From Micromonospora terminaliae (GTDB taxonomy: Bacteria > Actinomycetota > Actinomycetes > Mycobacteriales > Micromonosporaceae), in assembly GCF_009671205.1 (NCBI RefSeq), contig NZ_CP045309.1, positions 2,046,001 to 2,110,000 on the forward strand: a stretch of 64,000 bases of DNA. The letters are read 5' to 3'. The position numbers and the translations under genes were made by a program. The notes beneath the pieces were generated by a model that saw nothing but the letters and a program-made list of their open reading frames with translations, was not told the origin of the DNA and did no database searches. The stretch's first letter is position 1. Each line of letters opens with the position of its first letter. Positions 51,045 to 59,210 of this stretch are shown in pieces.

Positions 51045-51425
51045 ATGGTGACGAAGTCGTTAGTTGATGTGTTCAACGAGGCAGTTGACTACGGGGTCGA
51101 GGGCGCGGTGCCGGTCGGTACGCCGGTCGGGGTTGAAAAGCTCTCGCATGTACTGCGGGTTTTCAATGCCATAATGAGTGGCGGCCTGGGATTTGCGGTG
51201 GAAGTTATCGAGCCGGACGAGTTCAAGCGTGCTGTAGAAGGTTTCCGATACCTGGATTTAGCCGAGGTTGCGAACCTTCTCGCGGAATTGGTTGAAAGTT
51301 ACGGGAGTTCTGATTATGACTTCCGGAAGGAAGAAATCCTGGAGCATGCGCTCAACGTTGGCGCGCCGGTCAATGACGCTTTTCGGAGGAAGGTTTCTCA
51401 GGTTCCATCTGACTTCGGGGTTTGA
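51045..51425 (+). CDS. Hypothetical protein, DUF4375/DMP19-like, low GC
   Basis: 126 residues from ATG 51045 with GGGGGATG upstream. KLSHVLRVFNAIMSGGLGFA and EPDEFKRAVEGFRYLDLAEV, ANLLAELVESYG resemble the small DMP19-like family (helical, with 'F.N.V...G'). Codon use is visibly less GC-rich than its neighbours (GTT, GAA, AAG, TTT are frequent), as is the following membrane protein gene, so the segment may have been acquired separately. Function unknown; related families include immunity proteins. Confidence 0.6.
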   Translation: MVTKSLVDVFNEAVDYGVEGAVPVGTPVGVEKLSHVLRVFNAIMSGGLGFAVEVIEPDEFKRAVEGFRYLDLAEVANLLAELVESYGSSDYDFRKEEILEHALNVGAPVNDAFRRKVSQVPSDFGV

Positions 51426-51736
51426 TAGCTGAATTCTTGAGGAGCCTGTTCCGCTTCAACGTCTGACACCCGGGCTGGGTGACCAACTGGGTGACGACCG
51501 GGGCGGCCGACGCCGGACGCTCATGGACGATGGTGGACTGTGCCGGCAGCTCATTCCGGCTACTCGCCCAGCTCATCGACGGCTGATCATTCTTCCGGGA
51601 CGAAGGGGTCAAGCTCCACCAGTAGGAGACCAGCGGAGCTTGACATCCATAGGAGCATCGGGATGACAGGGGCGAGCAGAGGATATGTTCGTGCTCTTGA
51701 CGCTCGGTAACGAGGGATTAGTGAACGCATCGAAGT
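51426..51736. other. Intergenic, nothing recognised
   Basis: No gene supported. AT-richer than the surroundings near both ends. A direct repeat CTGGGTGACC(A)ACTGGGTGACG is visible near 51475-51496. Confidence 0.4.
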
Positions 51737-52360
51737 CTATAGGCCCGTTGGCTGAGCCCCGGCCGCTTCCCTCTCGGCAATGAGCTGGTTCCTGACCGCG
51801 GCCGCAAATCGATCGTGCGCCTCTACTTGCACCGAACCCTGATCCTTCGACGCGTGACCTCGGGCAATCCTTCGCCACGAATACTTTTCTTTCACGACCG
51901 CTCCAATCACCATGACGACGAGTAGAACGAGCAGCAGAGACAGGGTCGTGCGATCGGTGCCGACGTTTGCGAGTCGCAAAGCAATTAGACCGGTGCTAAT
52001 GAGGCCGAGAATGCCGAAGGTGGTGCCGAAAGCGCCCAGCCTACCGAGAGTCAGGCATCGCGCGCAGAAAGGCCAACGGTCAACCTTCAGTGGTGGGAGC
52101 ATCTTCCTGTCGACGGCTAACACGGCAAGGATCAGAGGTGCGACTGTAATCACGGGCGAAACCTTAGCCCTGAGCACAATGACTACCAGAACGGCGACGC
52201 CAATCAATGCGGGCAGGGCAGCCCACACCCATTCAGGGGTTTTCTGTTTGAACTCGACTTCTCGATCGTCCTCAGCCGGCTTTCCGTGCCGGGCGCACAA
52301 CTCTAGCCGGACGGGGTTGAGGCTGCTTACCCACGCCGTGGGCACGTCAACTCTTTCCAC
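51737..52360 (-). CDS. Membrane protein with four helices
   Basis: 207 residues. A cytoplasmic N-terminal 40 residues with one CARHG motif is followed by helices WVWAALPALIGVAVLVVIVL, VITVAPLILAVLAV and, after a CARC-containing loop (WPFCARCLTLG), AFGTTFGILGLISTGLIALR and LSLLLVLLVVMVIGAVV, then a basic cytoplasmic tail. The Cys pairs at about 22 and 98-101 suggest a metal or redox site. No family is recognised. It is slightly AT-richer than average for the window. Confidence 0.65.
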   Translation of the reverse strand: MERVDVPTAWVSSLNPVRLELCARHGKPAEDDREVEFKQKTPEWVWAALPALIGVAVLVVIVLRAKVSPVITVAPLILAVLAVDRKMLPPLKVDRWPFCARCLTLGRLGAFGTTFGILGLISTGLIALRLANVGTDRTTLSLLLVLLVVMVIGAVVKEKYSWRRIARGHASKDQGSVQVEAHDRFAAAVRNQLIAEREAAGAQPTGL

Positions 52361-52603
52361 TTGTCCTCCTCGCTGGACGAGGCATGCTACAACGATCGAT
52401 CAATCCTCGCCTGCCCGACTCGAGCTGAAGAGGCCGCGTGGGAGCGCGAGTAGCGAGGCGGGCAAGGTCTCCTCATGAAGATCATCGGGCACAGATCCGG
52501 CACAGCCGACATCGAAAACCCATGCGAGAGGTCGAGAGACACCGAGGGGCCGCGAGCCAGGTCAGAGGATTCAAGGCCTGCTTTCGGCGGATCTGCCGCC
52601 GCG

Positions 52604-52780
52604 TCGCGGCTAAGGGGTTCTAGCAACAGCCTCACCCAAGGCCCGTGCCCGATCCGTGCCCGACGAAGCGGTCAACATCGGCCAGGGGCGGATCGTCGAG
52701 CTTTGGCCAGGTCGCCGATGGCCCCCGACCAGCAGGCACCACGCCCGGAGGCCCTGACTTAACCCGATTCCCAAGCTGAC
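52604..52780. repeat. Diverged long repeat, copy 2
   Basis: TCGCGGCTAAGGGGTTC, GCCCGTGCCCGAT (plus an extra CCGTGCCCGAC), AAGCGGTCAACATCGGCCAG, GAGCTTTGGCCAGGTCGCC and AACCCGATTCCCAAGCTGA match 23701-23867 in the same orientation. The sequence just upstream (ATCATCGGGCACAGATCCGG at 52482-52501) resembles GTCATCGGGCACATGCCGG at 56147-56165. These may be leftovers of related integrative elements. Confidence 0.65.
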
Positions 52781-52797
52781 AGTGCGAGTTGATCAGG

Positions 52798-53112
52798 TCA
52801 TGCTCGCCGCTCTACGTCGCTGGGCCGGACCCTGAACTGGGTGGTTCCGTCCTCCGCTTTCACGTGGTCCGGCACAGTGCTAACGACGAGGACCTGATCC
52901 TCCTGCTGACCGACGACATAGCACCTCATGAACGCCAGCTCGGGGAGAGGAGCGCCGGGAGGGATGGCGTCATCGAAGAAGATCGGGACCTTGTCGACGA
53001 AGAACCACGTTCGTCCGTCGGCGTCGACCAGGCGCACACGGACCCACCCCGGCCAGTCTTCGTCAACCCATGCGATCGCCTCGCAGCGCAGCAGGCTGGC
53101 GGAACCCATCAC
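52798..53112 (-). CDS. Small hypothetical protein
   Basis: 104 residues (MMGSASLLRCEAIAWVDEDW). Strand pattern WPGWVRVRLVDADGRTWFFV, DKVPIFF, LPELAFMRCYVVGQQEDQVL and VVSTVPDHVKAEDGTTQFRV is a compact beta protein, resembling a small immunity-like or binding domain. No signal peptide. It is intact and next to the IS110-type element, which has inserted 74 bp away from its start. Confidence 0.65.
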   Translation of the reverse strand: MMGSASLLRCEAIAWVDEDWPGWVRVRLVDADGRTWFFVDKVPIFFDDAIPPGAPLPELAFMRCYVVGQQEDQVLVVSTVPDHVKAEDGTTQFRVRPSDVERRA

Positions 53113-53185
53113 CGGGCTGATCCTGCCAGGTCTCCCCGTGGTCGGCGCGCGGCCGCCTGGGGCACACAGGGGGCACGAGACACTG

Positions 53186-54469
53186 TCAAACGAAACTTAG
53201 ACGGACGGCGTGTGGGGCTATGCCGCGAGTGCGGTGAGTTCGGCTTGGTAGCCGAGGTCGTGTAGTTGGCGTAGCAGGCGGTTTTTTGCGGGTCTCCGGG
53301 TCGTCTCGCTGGGTGTAGTAGTCGGCGCCGAGGTCGGTGTAGGTCTGATCGTTGGCGAGTAGGTGCCAGACGATGACCAGGACGGTGTGGGCGATGGCGA
53401 CGGCGGCTTTCTTGCTGCCGGTCTTGCCGAAGCGTCGGTGCAGGCGGCGGTAGCGGGCGCCGAGTCGGGTGCGGGTGCGGGAGGTGGCCCAGGCGGCTTC
53501 GACCAGCACGGTGGCGAGGTGCGGGTTGCCGTGGCGGGTGGTGCCTTTCCTGCGTTTGCCGGCTGATTCGTGGTTGCCTGGGCACAGCCCGGCCCAGGAC
53601 GCGAGATGGGCTGGGGTGGGGAAGCGGGTCATGTCCACGCCGATCTCGGCAATGATCGTCTGGGCGGCGCGGTCACCCACCCCCGGAATCGTCTTGAGCC
53701 GGTCCCGCTGTGCCGCGAACGGGATGATGACCTGCTCGATGCGGGCGTCGAGCTTGCCGATCATGTCGTTGAGATGGTCGATGTGGGTCAGGTGCAGCCG
53801 ACACAGCAGCGCGTGGTGGTCGGCGAACCGGCCGGCCAGGGCGAGGGTCAGATCGGGGATCTTCTTGCGCAGCACACCTCTGGCCAGGTCTGCCAACACT
53901 GCCGGATCCCGCTCGCCGGCGATGAGCGCTTCGATCATTGCCCGCCCGGACACGCCGGTGGCGATGGAGGCGACGGAATCGAGCTTGATGCCGCCGTCTT
54001 CGAGGACCTTGTGCAGCCGTTGGGTTTCCCGGGTGCGTTCCTCGATCAGTTTCTTGCGGTAGCGGGTCAGTTCCCGGATCGCGGCGATGTCGGCCGGCGG
54101 GATGAAGCTGCCGCGCAGCAGCCCCACCTCGCACAGCTCGGCGAGCCACACCGCGTCGGAGGCATCGGTCTTACGACCCGGCACGTTCTTGACGTGGTGG
54201 GCGTTGCACAGCAGGACCTCCAGCCCGTCAGCCTCGGCCAGGGCGTGGAAGACCGGCCGCCAGTAAACGCCAGTGGCTTCCATCGCCACATGCGTGACCT
54301 GCTCGGCGACCAGCCAGGCGGTCATCTCCCGCAGCGCGCTGTAAAAGGTGGGGTACTTGCGCACCTGTTGACGGCGCTGCCCGACCTGCTCGCCCGGCAC
54401 CCGGACCGCCACCGTGATCTGCTTCTTGTGCACGTCGATCGCCGCGACCCGCGGATACACGATCTCCAC
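53186..54469 (-). CDS. IS110-family transposase (RuvC-like DEDD recombinase)
   Basis: About 427 residues from GTG 54469, with TGGAGG upstream. The RuvC-like part has VAAIDVHKKQITVAVRVPG (Asp), HVAMEATGVYWR (Glu) and KTDASDAVWLAELCE (Asp pair). The C-terminal Tnp20 part has LKTIPGVGDRAAQTIIAEIG and WAGLCPGNHESAGKRRKGTT with the catalytic Ser. After DDPETRKK the frame reads PPATPTTRPRLP and runs to 53186; shifted by one base within AAAAAA it reads NRLLRQLHDLGYQAELTALA and stops at 53218, which fits the family end. A slippage or an indel is likely. Confidence 0.88.
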   Translation of the reverse strand: MEIVYPRVAAIDVHKKQITVAVRVPGEQVGQRRQQVRKYPTFYSALREMTAWLVAEQVTHVAMEATGVYWRPVFHALAEADGLEVLLCNAHHVKNVPGRKTDASDAVWLAELCEVGLLRGSFIPPADIAAIRELTRYRKKLIEERTRETQRLHKVLEDGGIKLDSVASIATGVSGRAMIEALIAGERDPAVLADLARGVLRKKIPDLTLALAGRFADHHALLCRLHLTHIDHLNDMIGKLDARIEQVIIPFAAQRDRLKTIPGVGDRAAQTIIAEIGVDMTRFPTPAHLASWAGLCPGNHESAGKRRKGTTRHGNPHLATVLVEAAWATSRTRTRLGARYRRLHRRFGKTGSKKAAVAIAHTVLVIVWHLLANDQTYTDLGADYYTQRDDPETRKKPPATPTTRPRLPSRTHRTRGIAPHAVRLSFV

Positions 54470-54660
54470 GACGCCTCCAGGTGGAGCCGAGCCGACAAGG
54501 CGTCGCCCGCGGAACCCGCGAAAGATCAAGAAACTCAGACACGCGCTCGCAGCGGCAACCCGGGATACCTACCGGGACGGGCTCCAGCGTCACTCTTGTA
54601 AACGGACTCGTGGTGCCAAGTTCTGTCGACGTCGGCGGGCGACACATCGAGTTTCACAAA
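54470..54660 (-). ncRNA. Bridge-RNA candidate region of the IS110 element
   Basis: IS110-group elements encode a bridge RNA in the noncoding end before the transposase gene; here that is 54470 to about 54660 read on the minus strand. Short stems are possible: CGCGG/CCGCG at 54508-54512/54516-54520, CCCGG/CCGGG at 54559-54563/54572-54576 with an 8-base loop, and TGTCG/CGACA at 54624-54628/54640-54644. Loop complementarity to the insertion target has not been checked. Confidence 0.4.
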
Positions 54661-54724
54661 CGCGCGGGTGCCCGGCCAGGGGCATCTCCCTCTTCTAAGC
54701 GAGACGTCCCGGGGTGGGAGAAGT

Positions 54725-54761
54725 GACGGAGCGGCTGTCACGGGGGAACTGCCGCTCCGTC
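54725..54761. terminator. Hairpin after the DUF6907-like gene
   Basis: GACGGAGCGG at 54725-54734 pairs perfectly with CCGCTCCGTC at 54752-54761, loop of 17 bases. It lies 61 bp past the stop at 54822 on the minus strand. Confidence 0.5.
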
Positions 54762-54821
54762 GCGGGGGAGCCTATGGGGTCCGATACGGCGAGGCAGGGT
54801 CAGGGTCAGGTTGCACGGTGG

Positions 54822-55088
54822 CTAGCCCTGCTTGGCATGGTCGAGCAGTCGGGTAAGGGCGTAACGGAGCACGCGGGCCTGGCCCAGGTCCAGCAGGCAT
54901 TCGCACTGTTCCTCGCTCATCCTGATGTCGAGGCCGATACCGACGAGTGGGCCGTCGGGTAGGTCCCGCTGCCACAAGAAGGCCCGCACGTCGACCGGGT
55001 GGTGGCCTGGCTGGGACGTGGCCCAGAAACGAGAGCGGTGGATGCCGTTGTCGTGGCTGACGCACCAGGAGGGATGCCCGGCGGCCAT
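54822..55088 (-). CDS. DUF6907-like small protein
   Basis: 88 residues from ATG 55088 (MAAGHPSWCVSHDNGIHRSR). HPSWCV near the start, then DVRAFLWQRDLPDGPLVGIG and LDIRMSEEQCECLLDLGQAR, VLRYALTRLLDHA is typical of the actinobacterial DUF6907 type (Cys/His near the N-terminus followed by a beta sheet and a final helix). Function unknown. A longer frame to 55235 is low-complexity and lacks a better ribosome site. Confidence 0.6.
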   Translation of the reverse strand: MAAGHPSWCVSHDNGIHRSRFWATSQPGHHPVDVRAFLWQRDLPDGPLVGIGLDIRMSEEQCECLLDLGQARVLRYALTRLLDHAKQG

Positions 55089-55505
55089 GGGCCCACATGC
55101 CTTTCTAGTGGTAGTCCGACTTGGACCGGTCGAGCTGCGGGAGGTGGCCGGGGTGGGTTGGGGTGAGCCCTTTGGGGAAGCGCCCACCCCGGCCGGTGAC
55201 CGGCCCGGCAAAGCCGATCGCCCTTGAGGCGACACCCGGGCAGATTCCGTTACAGCCAGCCCGGAAGGACCTAAACCGGGTAGTCAGGCGGCCACAGGCA
55301 TGAAAGCCCACCAGTACCTGCCGGACAAGTGGGGCGCACGAGCGCTGCTGGCATCGGACGTATCTGCTCGGCAGGCCGAGGTTCAGCCGGGGTTTCCGGC
55401 CCCTGTGACGCCTTCGTCGGCTTTGCCGCTTAGACGAGATGACCGACCGTCTATTGCTCTGCCGGTCCGCCGCGTGCAGGCCGGCCAACCGAAGGAGAGA
55501 ACCAT
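55089..55505. other. Intergenic, no gene supported
   Basis: Arg/Gly-rich frames without ribosome sites. An AAGGAGAG ribosome site for the DUF397 gene is at the right end. Confidence 0.45.
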
Positions 55506-55685
55506 ATGCAGTGGATTCGCCCGAACCGATGCGATAACTCCGGACCGAACTGCCTCGAAGTTGCCCTCGCGCCGGACGGTGGCCGGCTGTTGCGGAACTC
55601 CCAGCGGCCGGAGGTCACGATCAAGGTTGACGCGCAGGAGTGGGCGACCTTCGTCGACTCTGTGAAGGCCGGCCAGAACCTCTGA
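55506..55685 (+). CDS. DUF397 protein
   Basis: 59 residues from ATG 55506, after AAGGAGAGAACC. MQWIRPNRCDNSGPNCLEVA, then LLRNSQRPEVTIKVDAQEWA and TFVDSVKAG match DUF397 (WxxSxxCxxSxPNCVEVA... VRNSxxP... FTxxEWxAF). DUF397 proteins typically pair with XRE-type regulators and act in development or antibiotic control in actinomycetes. Here no HTH gene is adjacent; the nearest intact XRE-type genes are far away. Confidence 0.88.
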   Translation: MQWIRPNRCDNSGPNCLEVALAPDGGRLLRNSQRPEVTIKVDAQEWATFVDSVKAGQNL

Positions 55686-55851
55686 GTGGTTGGATGGCGG
55701 GGCGACCCGGGAAGTCATGGAAGACGAGCCGCCCCCTCCCATCTTGCAGGACTAAAGCGCCCTGGCCGGACGTCCCCGGATTTCTAAGTGCAGCCGCCGC
55801 TGACCACTGGGTGATCGGCTCACTCCGACCGGAGGCCCCGCCGGTGGCCTC

Positions 55852-55922
55852 CCGCCGAACTATTCGGCGGTTAGTTGGGACCGGGCGGGGCCGCTGGGGG
55901 GTCGGCTGCGGCCCCGCCCGGT
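55852..55922. terminator. Two consecutive hairpins after the DUF397 gene
   Basis: CCGCCGAA at 55852-55859 pairs with TTCGGCGG at 55863-55870. ACCGGGCGGGGCCGC at 55880-55894 pairs perfectly (15 bp) with GCGGCCCCGCCCGGT at 55908-55922. Confidence 0.75.
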
Positions 55923-56271
55923 CATGGAGGCCGCGCACCGCGGCCTTCACCATCGACAGGCGTCGGACATAGCTCGCCTGTTACATCCATCGGATTCCGG
56001 CATGCCGGATTTCCCCGTTCTGCTGCCGGATGAGGAGTGATCCCCTGCTCCGGCATGCGGCCGTCCATGGGGCAGTTGACTGTTGACCTCCGTATGACCG
56101 GCCGTCACGGCGGGCGTTGCCGTGGGTAACCCTGCGGGCCGGCAAGGTCATCGGGCACATGCCGGGCACAACTGACGCCGACAATAGCTGTCAAGGGCTG
56201 TAAGGCAACGTGATACCTCGCCCAGGTCAGAGTGCCGATCCGCCCGATCTGACATGGTCCACAGGCCGCCC

Positions 56272-56310
56272 GAGGGGTTCAGGGTTCAAGCCCCGGCCTC
56301 AGGGTGCCGG
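56272..56310 (+). repeat. tRNA-like scar related to the long repeat
   Basis: GAGGGGTTCAGGGTTCAAG, CCCCGGCCTCAGGGTGCC resembles the beginning of the repeat at 23701 (AAGGGGTTCAGGCCTCGG) and a T-arm-like GGTTCAAGCC. It may be an att remnant. The flanks 55923-56271 hold no gene; GTCATCGGGCACATGCCGGG (56147-56166) repeats a motif from 52482. Confidence 0.4.
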
Positions 56311-56412
56311 CGTCAGCATGGCTTCCTGACGCGACCGCCGAGGCTTGAATCGAGAGATTCCGGGTTGGCGGGTGGGACGAGGTGCCGGCCCAACGCGGGG
56401 CATCATGTGGGG

Positions 56413-56613
56413 GTGGAGGACTGGGACGAAACCGACAGGCTCATCATCGAAGGCCGGAGGATCCAGGCTGTGCAAGCGATCCGAGCAGCCCGCGAGTGCA
56501 TCATCCCCGATGCCCTTGACATGCTGGCTGGACGGTACGCATTGCTCCGAGCAACCCGTCCCGACGACCTCACACAGAGCGACGAGGATTACTGGGCAGG
56601 GTTCTACTCCTGA
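56413..56613 (+). CDS. Small acidic hypothetical protein
   Basis: 66 residues from GTG 56413 (VEDWDETDRLIIEGRRIQAV) with GTG 56407 as alternative. Helical pattern RIQAVQAIRAARECIIPDAL, DMLAGRYALLRATRPDDLTQ then SDEDYWAGFYS. It is a type seen in actinobacteria with unknown role. No ribosome site is strong. Confidence 0.5.
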   Translation: MEDWDETDRLIIEGRRIQAVQAIRAARECIIPDALDMLAGRYALLRATRPDDLTQSDEDYWAGFYS

Positions 56614-57319
56614 GCCATGGTTGCAGTCCGCTGTTCATGATCCGGCAGATGTCCGGAATGATCATGCAAGCCGCTGGTCGCGCAGCTTCTAATCTCGCAG
56701 ATAGGCCGGCTGAGTTGTGCCAGCTTCCTAACCCGACGCTCCAGATATGAACGCAGGCCGCTGACTTGCGCACTCTTCAAACACTAGACATTCTTTCGGG
56801 TCGCATACGGGCCTGTTGTGCTCGTGTGCGAGAGACCGGCAGGTGGGCAATGGTTCACTCGCCCGAGTGCCTTCAAGAAAGGAAGTGAACGCTGCCCGTA
56901 CGCGAGATCAAGGTCAGGCGCCGCTGGTGGTGACACCCGTGCGCGACATGGACCGGGATGTTGTCCCCGCGCTGAGCGGGCAGCGAAGGTGGTCGCCCGC
57001 CGATCTGGATGAGCGGGCGTTGGCGTGGCCCAGCCGACCCATGAGCCCTGCACAGTCTCTTCGGCCACTCCAGCTTGGTGGCCACCGCTGCCGTGTCCAG
57101 ATGCTGTCGGCGCTCGTGGCGACGCGGGATGAAGCCAGATGGTTGTTCGCGGCACAACGGCATCGATGCGCGAGAATCCGCGCCACGTTCCCTCCCCGTC
57201 GTGCGCCGAGTGGCCCGGGGCCTGGCTTCAGCACCTTATGAGGACGCCGCGCGGGGCCGGTGCCCAAGCCCGCCGGAGGGGGCAGCGCCGGGAGATCGAG
57301 ACGTCTACTGTGGCCGCTC
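56614..57319. other. Gene-poor region
   Basis: No frame has clear protein character. Nothing resembling tRNA or IS sequence was identified in these 706 bp. Confidence 0.45.
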
Positions 57320-57786
57320 ATGCACACCGAACCCATCGTGATCGACAGAGTCGCCGGCCCCGTGGTGGTCGACGTGAGCGTCTGGAAGAACACCGTCCTG
57401 GTCGGCGGAATCCCACAGCGGGGCCGCCGAGGCGTCGTCCAGTTGCCCGCCGTCGGGGGCGGGTGGCTCCGCGCCAAGCTGAAGCAGGCGAATCTCTTCG
57501 ACCCGTACCCCGTCATCGAGGTCGACGGGGTGAAGCACCGTACCGGCCCGGAGACGCCTACCCGCTCCGGCTCCTGGGTCTGCTGCCGTTCCTCCTGATC
57601 ATCGGGGGCGCGCTGCTCGGCGGCCTGATCGCGCTGCCCTGCGTCGCCGCCAACCGCGCCATCGCACGCAGCGACCGGTCGACGGCCGCGAAGGCGTTCC
57701 TGATGATCCTGGTCCTGGCGGCCGGCGTCCTGGGTTACCTCTGCGCGGCGGGCATCTACTGGTACGCGGCGGGCCAGCCGGAGTGA
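57320..57786 (+). pseudogene. Membrane protein gene with one frameshift
   Basis: ATG 57320 starts MHTEPIVIDRVAGPVVVDVS, VWKNTVLVGGIPQRGRRG, a soluble beta domain, then at about 57557 the frame changes from TPTRSGSW to one reading YPLRLLGLLPFLLIIGGALL and VANRAIARS-type sequence, FLMILVLAAGVLGYLCAAGI with a stop at 57786. Both parts together form a 155-residue protein with two C-terminal helices. Without the shift the first part ends at 57598. The family is unknown to me but the join is natural. Confidence 0.6.
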
Positions 57787-58372
57787 GCACGGCGGGCGTC
57801 TCTGGCGGTGGCCGCGACCGCCGGACCCGGGCGCCCGCCGCTACGGACTGGCGGCGGAAAGACGAAGGCCGCCAGCAGCACCAGGTGCACGCCGCCCTGG
57901 AGCACCGTCGCGCGACCCGGCACCGCAGTCAGCACGCCGGCCACCGCGGTGAGCGCGAGCAGCGTCAGCTGGGTGCCGTCCAGGCCGAGCAGCAGCGGAC
58001 CCTCCAGCCAGATCGAGGCCAGCGCGATGGCCGGGATGGTGAGCCCGATGCTGGTCATGGCCGAACCGAGCGCCAGATTGAGGCCGATCTGCACCTGGTC
58101 CTGGCGGGCCGCGCGGGACGCCGCCAGGGTCTCCGGCAGCAGCACCAGCAGGGCGATGACCACCCCGACGAACGCCTGCGCATGTTCGCCGCCGAGACGC
58201 CGCCTCGATCGCCCGACGAGATCGTCTTAGCGTCGCCGACGACCGCCACCAGCGCCACGATCAGCAGGGCCAGGCTCGCCAGGGCCGCCCGGGCCGAGGA
58301 GCCGCCGGGCGGCCGTCCAGGTGCGGGCGCCGGCGAGGAGTCCGCGGGCTGGGCGATAGTCCGGACCGGCCG
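57756..58372 (-). pseudogene. ChaA-like Ca2+/H+ antiporter remnant
   Basis: Minus strand: RTIAQPADSSP then SARAALASLALLIVALVAVV, GDAKTIS, and after a frame change near 58200-58225, FVGVVIALLVLLPETLAASR, LNLALGSAMTSIGLTIPAIA and LTAVPGRATVLQGGVHLVLL. These are the C-terminal half helices of cation/proton exchangers of the ChaA type, including the acidic LLPET motif. The N-terminal half and a proper end are missing. It overlaps the end of the plus-strand membrane gene. Confidence 0.75.
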
Positions 58373-58541
58373 GGCCGACGCGGAGTCGCCGCGCCCGCTC
58401 GCCGACCAGCTGCGCCGGATGCCGGCCGAGACCGCCGCGACGGCGCTTGAGGCGCTGGCGCACCGCTGGTCGCAGCAAGCGCCCCTGCCCGGAAAGGCGA
58501 AACAGCGCCGCCATCACGCCGTGCGCGCTGATGATCGGGGC

Positions 58542-58772
58542 ATGTGGGAGCGGGTCGAGGTGCCGGCTGTCGGGGGCCCGGTCGACGGCCGGTCCCTGCT
58601 GGTGCCCGTCAACGACACAGGGCTGCCGCCGGAGAGCATCGGCCAGGAATGGTTGTGGGTGGAGTACGGCGGGGAGCTCCTGGACGCCGACGTCGACGGG
58701 GTGTACGAGCTCGAGCCGGTCGCCGGTGCCGGGCCGCCGTGGGTGTACATCTGGGCGCCCGCGCGGCGCTGA
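58542..58772 (+). CDS. Small beta protein of unknown function
   Basis: 76 residues from ATG 58542. MWERVEVPAVGGPVDGRSLL, VPVNDTGLPPESIGQEWLWV and EYGGELLDADVDGVYELEPV, then WVYIWAPARR. It looks like a compact beta domain, intact by codon pattern, but the ribosome site is weak. The frame continues upstream without a clear start. Confidence 0.5.
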   Translation: MWERVEVPAVGGPVDGRSLLVPVNDTGLPPESIGQEWLWVEYGGELLDADVDGVYELEPVAGAGPPWVYIWAPARR

Positions 58773-58824
58773 CCGCGGCCGCCTGCTACAGCCCTGGTCC
58801 GGTCGTCTCCCTGGCGCCGCGTCG

Positions 58825-58939
58825 AGGAGATCACCGGATAGACCGGGTTCAGGGGCCGGCTCTGCCACTCGGTCATCCCGTCGATGACCTTGTCGGTGAT
58901 CGTAGAGATCGTCTGCCATGAGACCTCAGCGCCACACAC
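58825..58939 (-). mobile_element. IS256-family transposase fragment
   Basis: The minus strand reads GAEVSWQTISTITDKVIDGM, TEWQSRPLNPVYPVIS, a block conserved in IS256 (mutator) transposases just before the catalytic Asp region. No neighbouring part remains. Confidence 0.75.
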
Positions 58940-58949
58940 CTAAACCAGG

Positions 58950-59210
58950 TCAGCCTACGGCACGAGCTTGGCGAAGCTCCCGCTGCCTTGCGCCACCGAC
59001 GGCCGCCTGGTCTTGGCGGTGGACATGGACACCACCTGCTGGCTGCGGCCGGACGCGCACCCTTCGACGGAGCGGGTCCTGTGCCACACGTACGGCCGCC
59101 GCAAGGACCAGCACGTGATGATCCCTGGTTCGTTCGTTACGGCGTTGGAACCCGGTCGCAGTCCCTGGACTGCGCCGCTGGATGCTCAGCGACTCACGCC
59201 GGGCGATGCG
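58950..59210 (+). mobile_element. IS701-family transposase fragment
   Basis: The plus strand reads CATDGRLVLAVDMDTTCWLR, VLCHTYGRRKDQHVMIPGS and ALEPGRSPWTAPLDAQRLTP, matching the DDE-domain start of IS701-type transposases (LAVDV..WLRPDA, C..YGRGKDQ, IPG). It breaks off within 90 residues. Confidence 0.75.

Larger units (their letters stand above)
53186..54660 (-). mobile_element. IS110-family element, approximate limits
   Basis: Contains the transposase gene and the noncoding stretch upstream of it, typical for IS110 elements, which lack clear terminal repeats. The exact ends cannot be seen without an empty-site comparison. The element separates the small gene at 52798 from the DUF6907-like gene at 54822. 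Confidence 0.65.

Noticed and set aside
58227-58919. 230-codon minus-strand frame
   Set aside because: Antisense shadow of the small beta protein gene and part of the ChaA-like remnant in the wrong phase.
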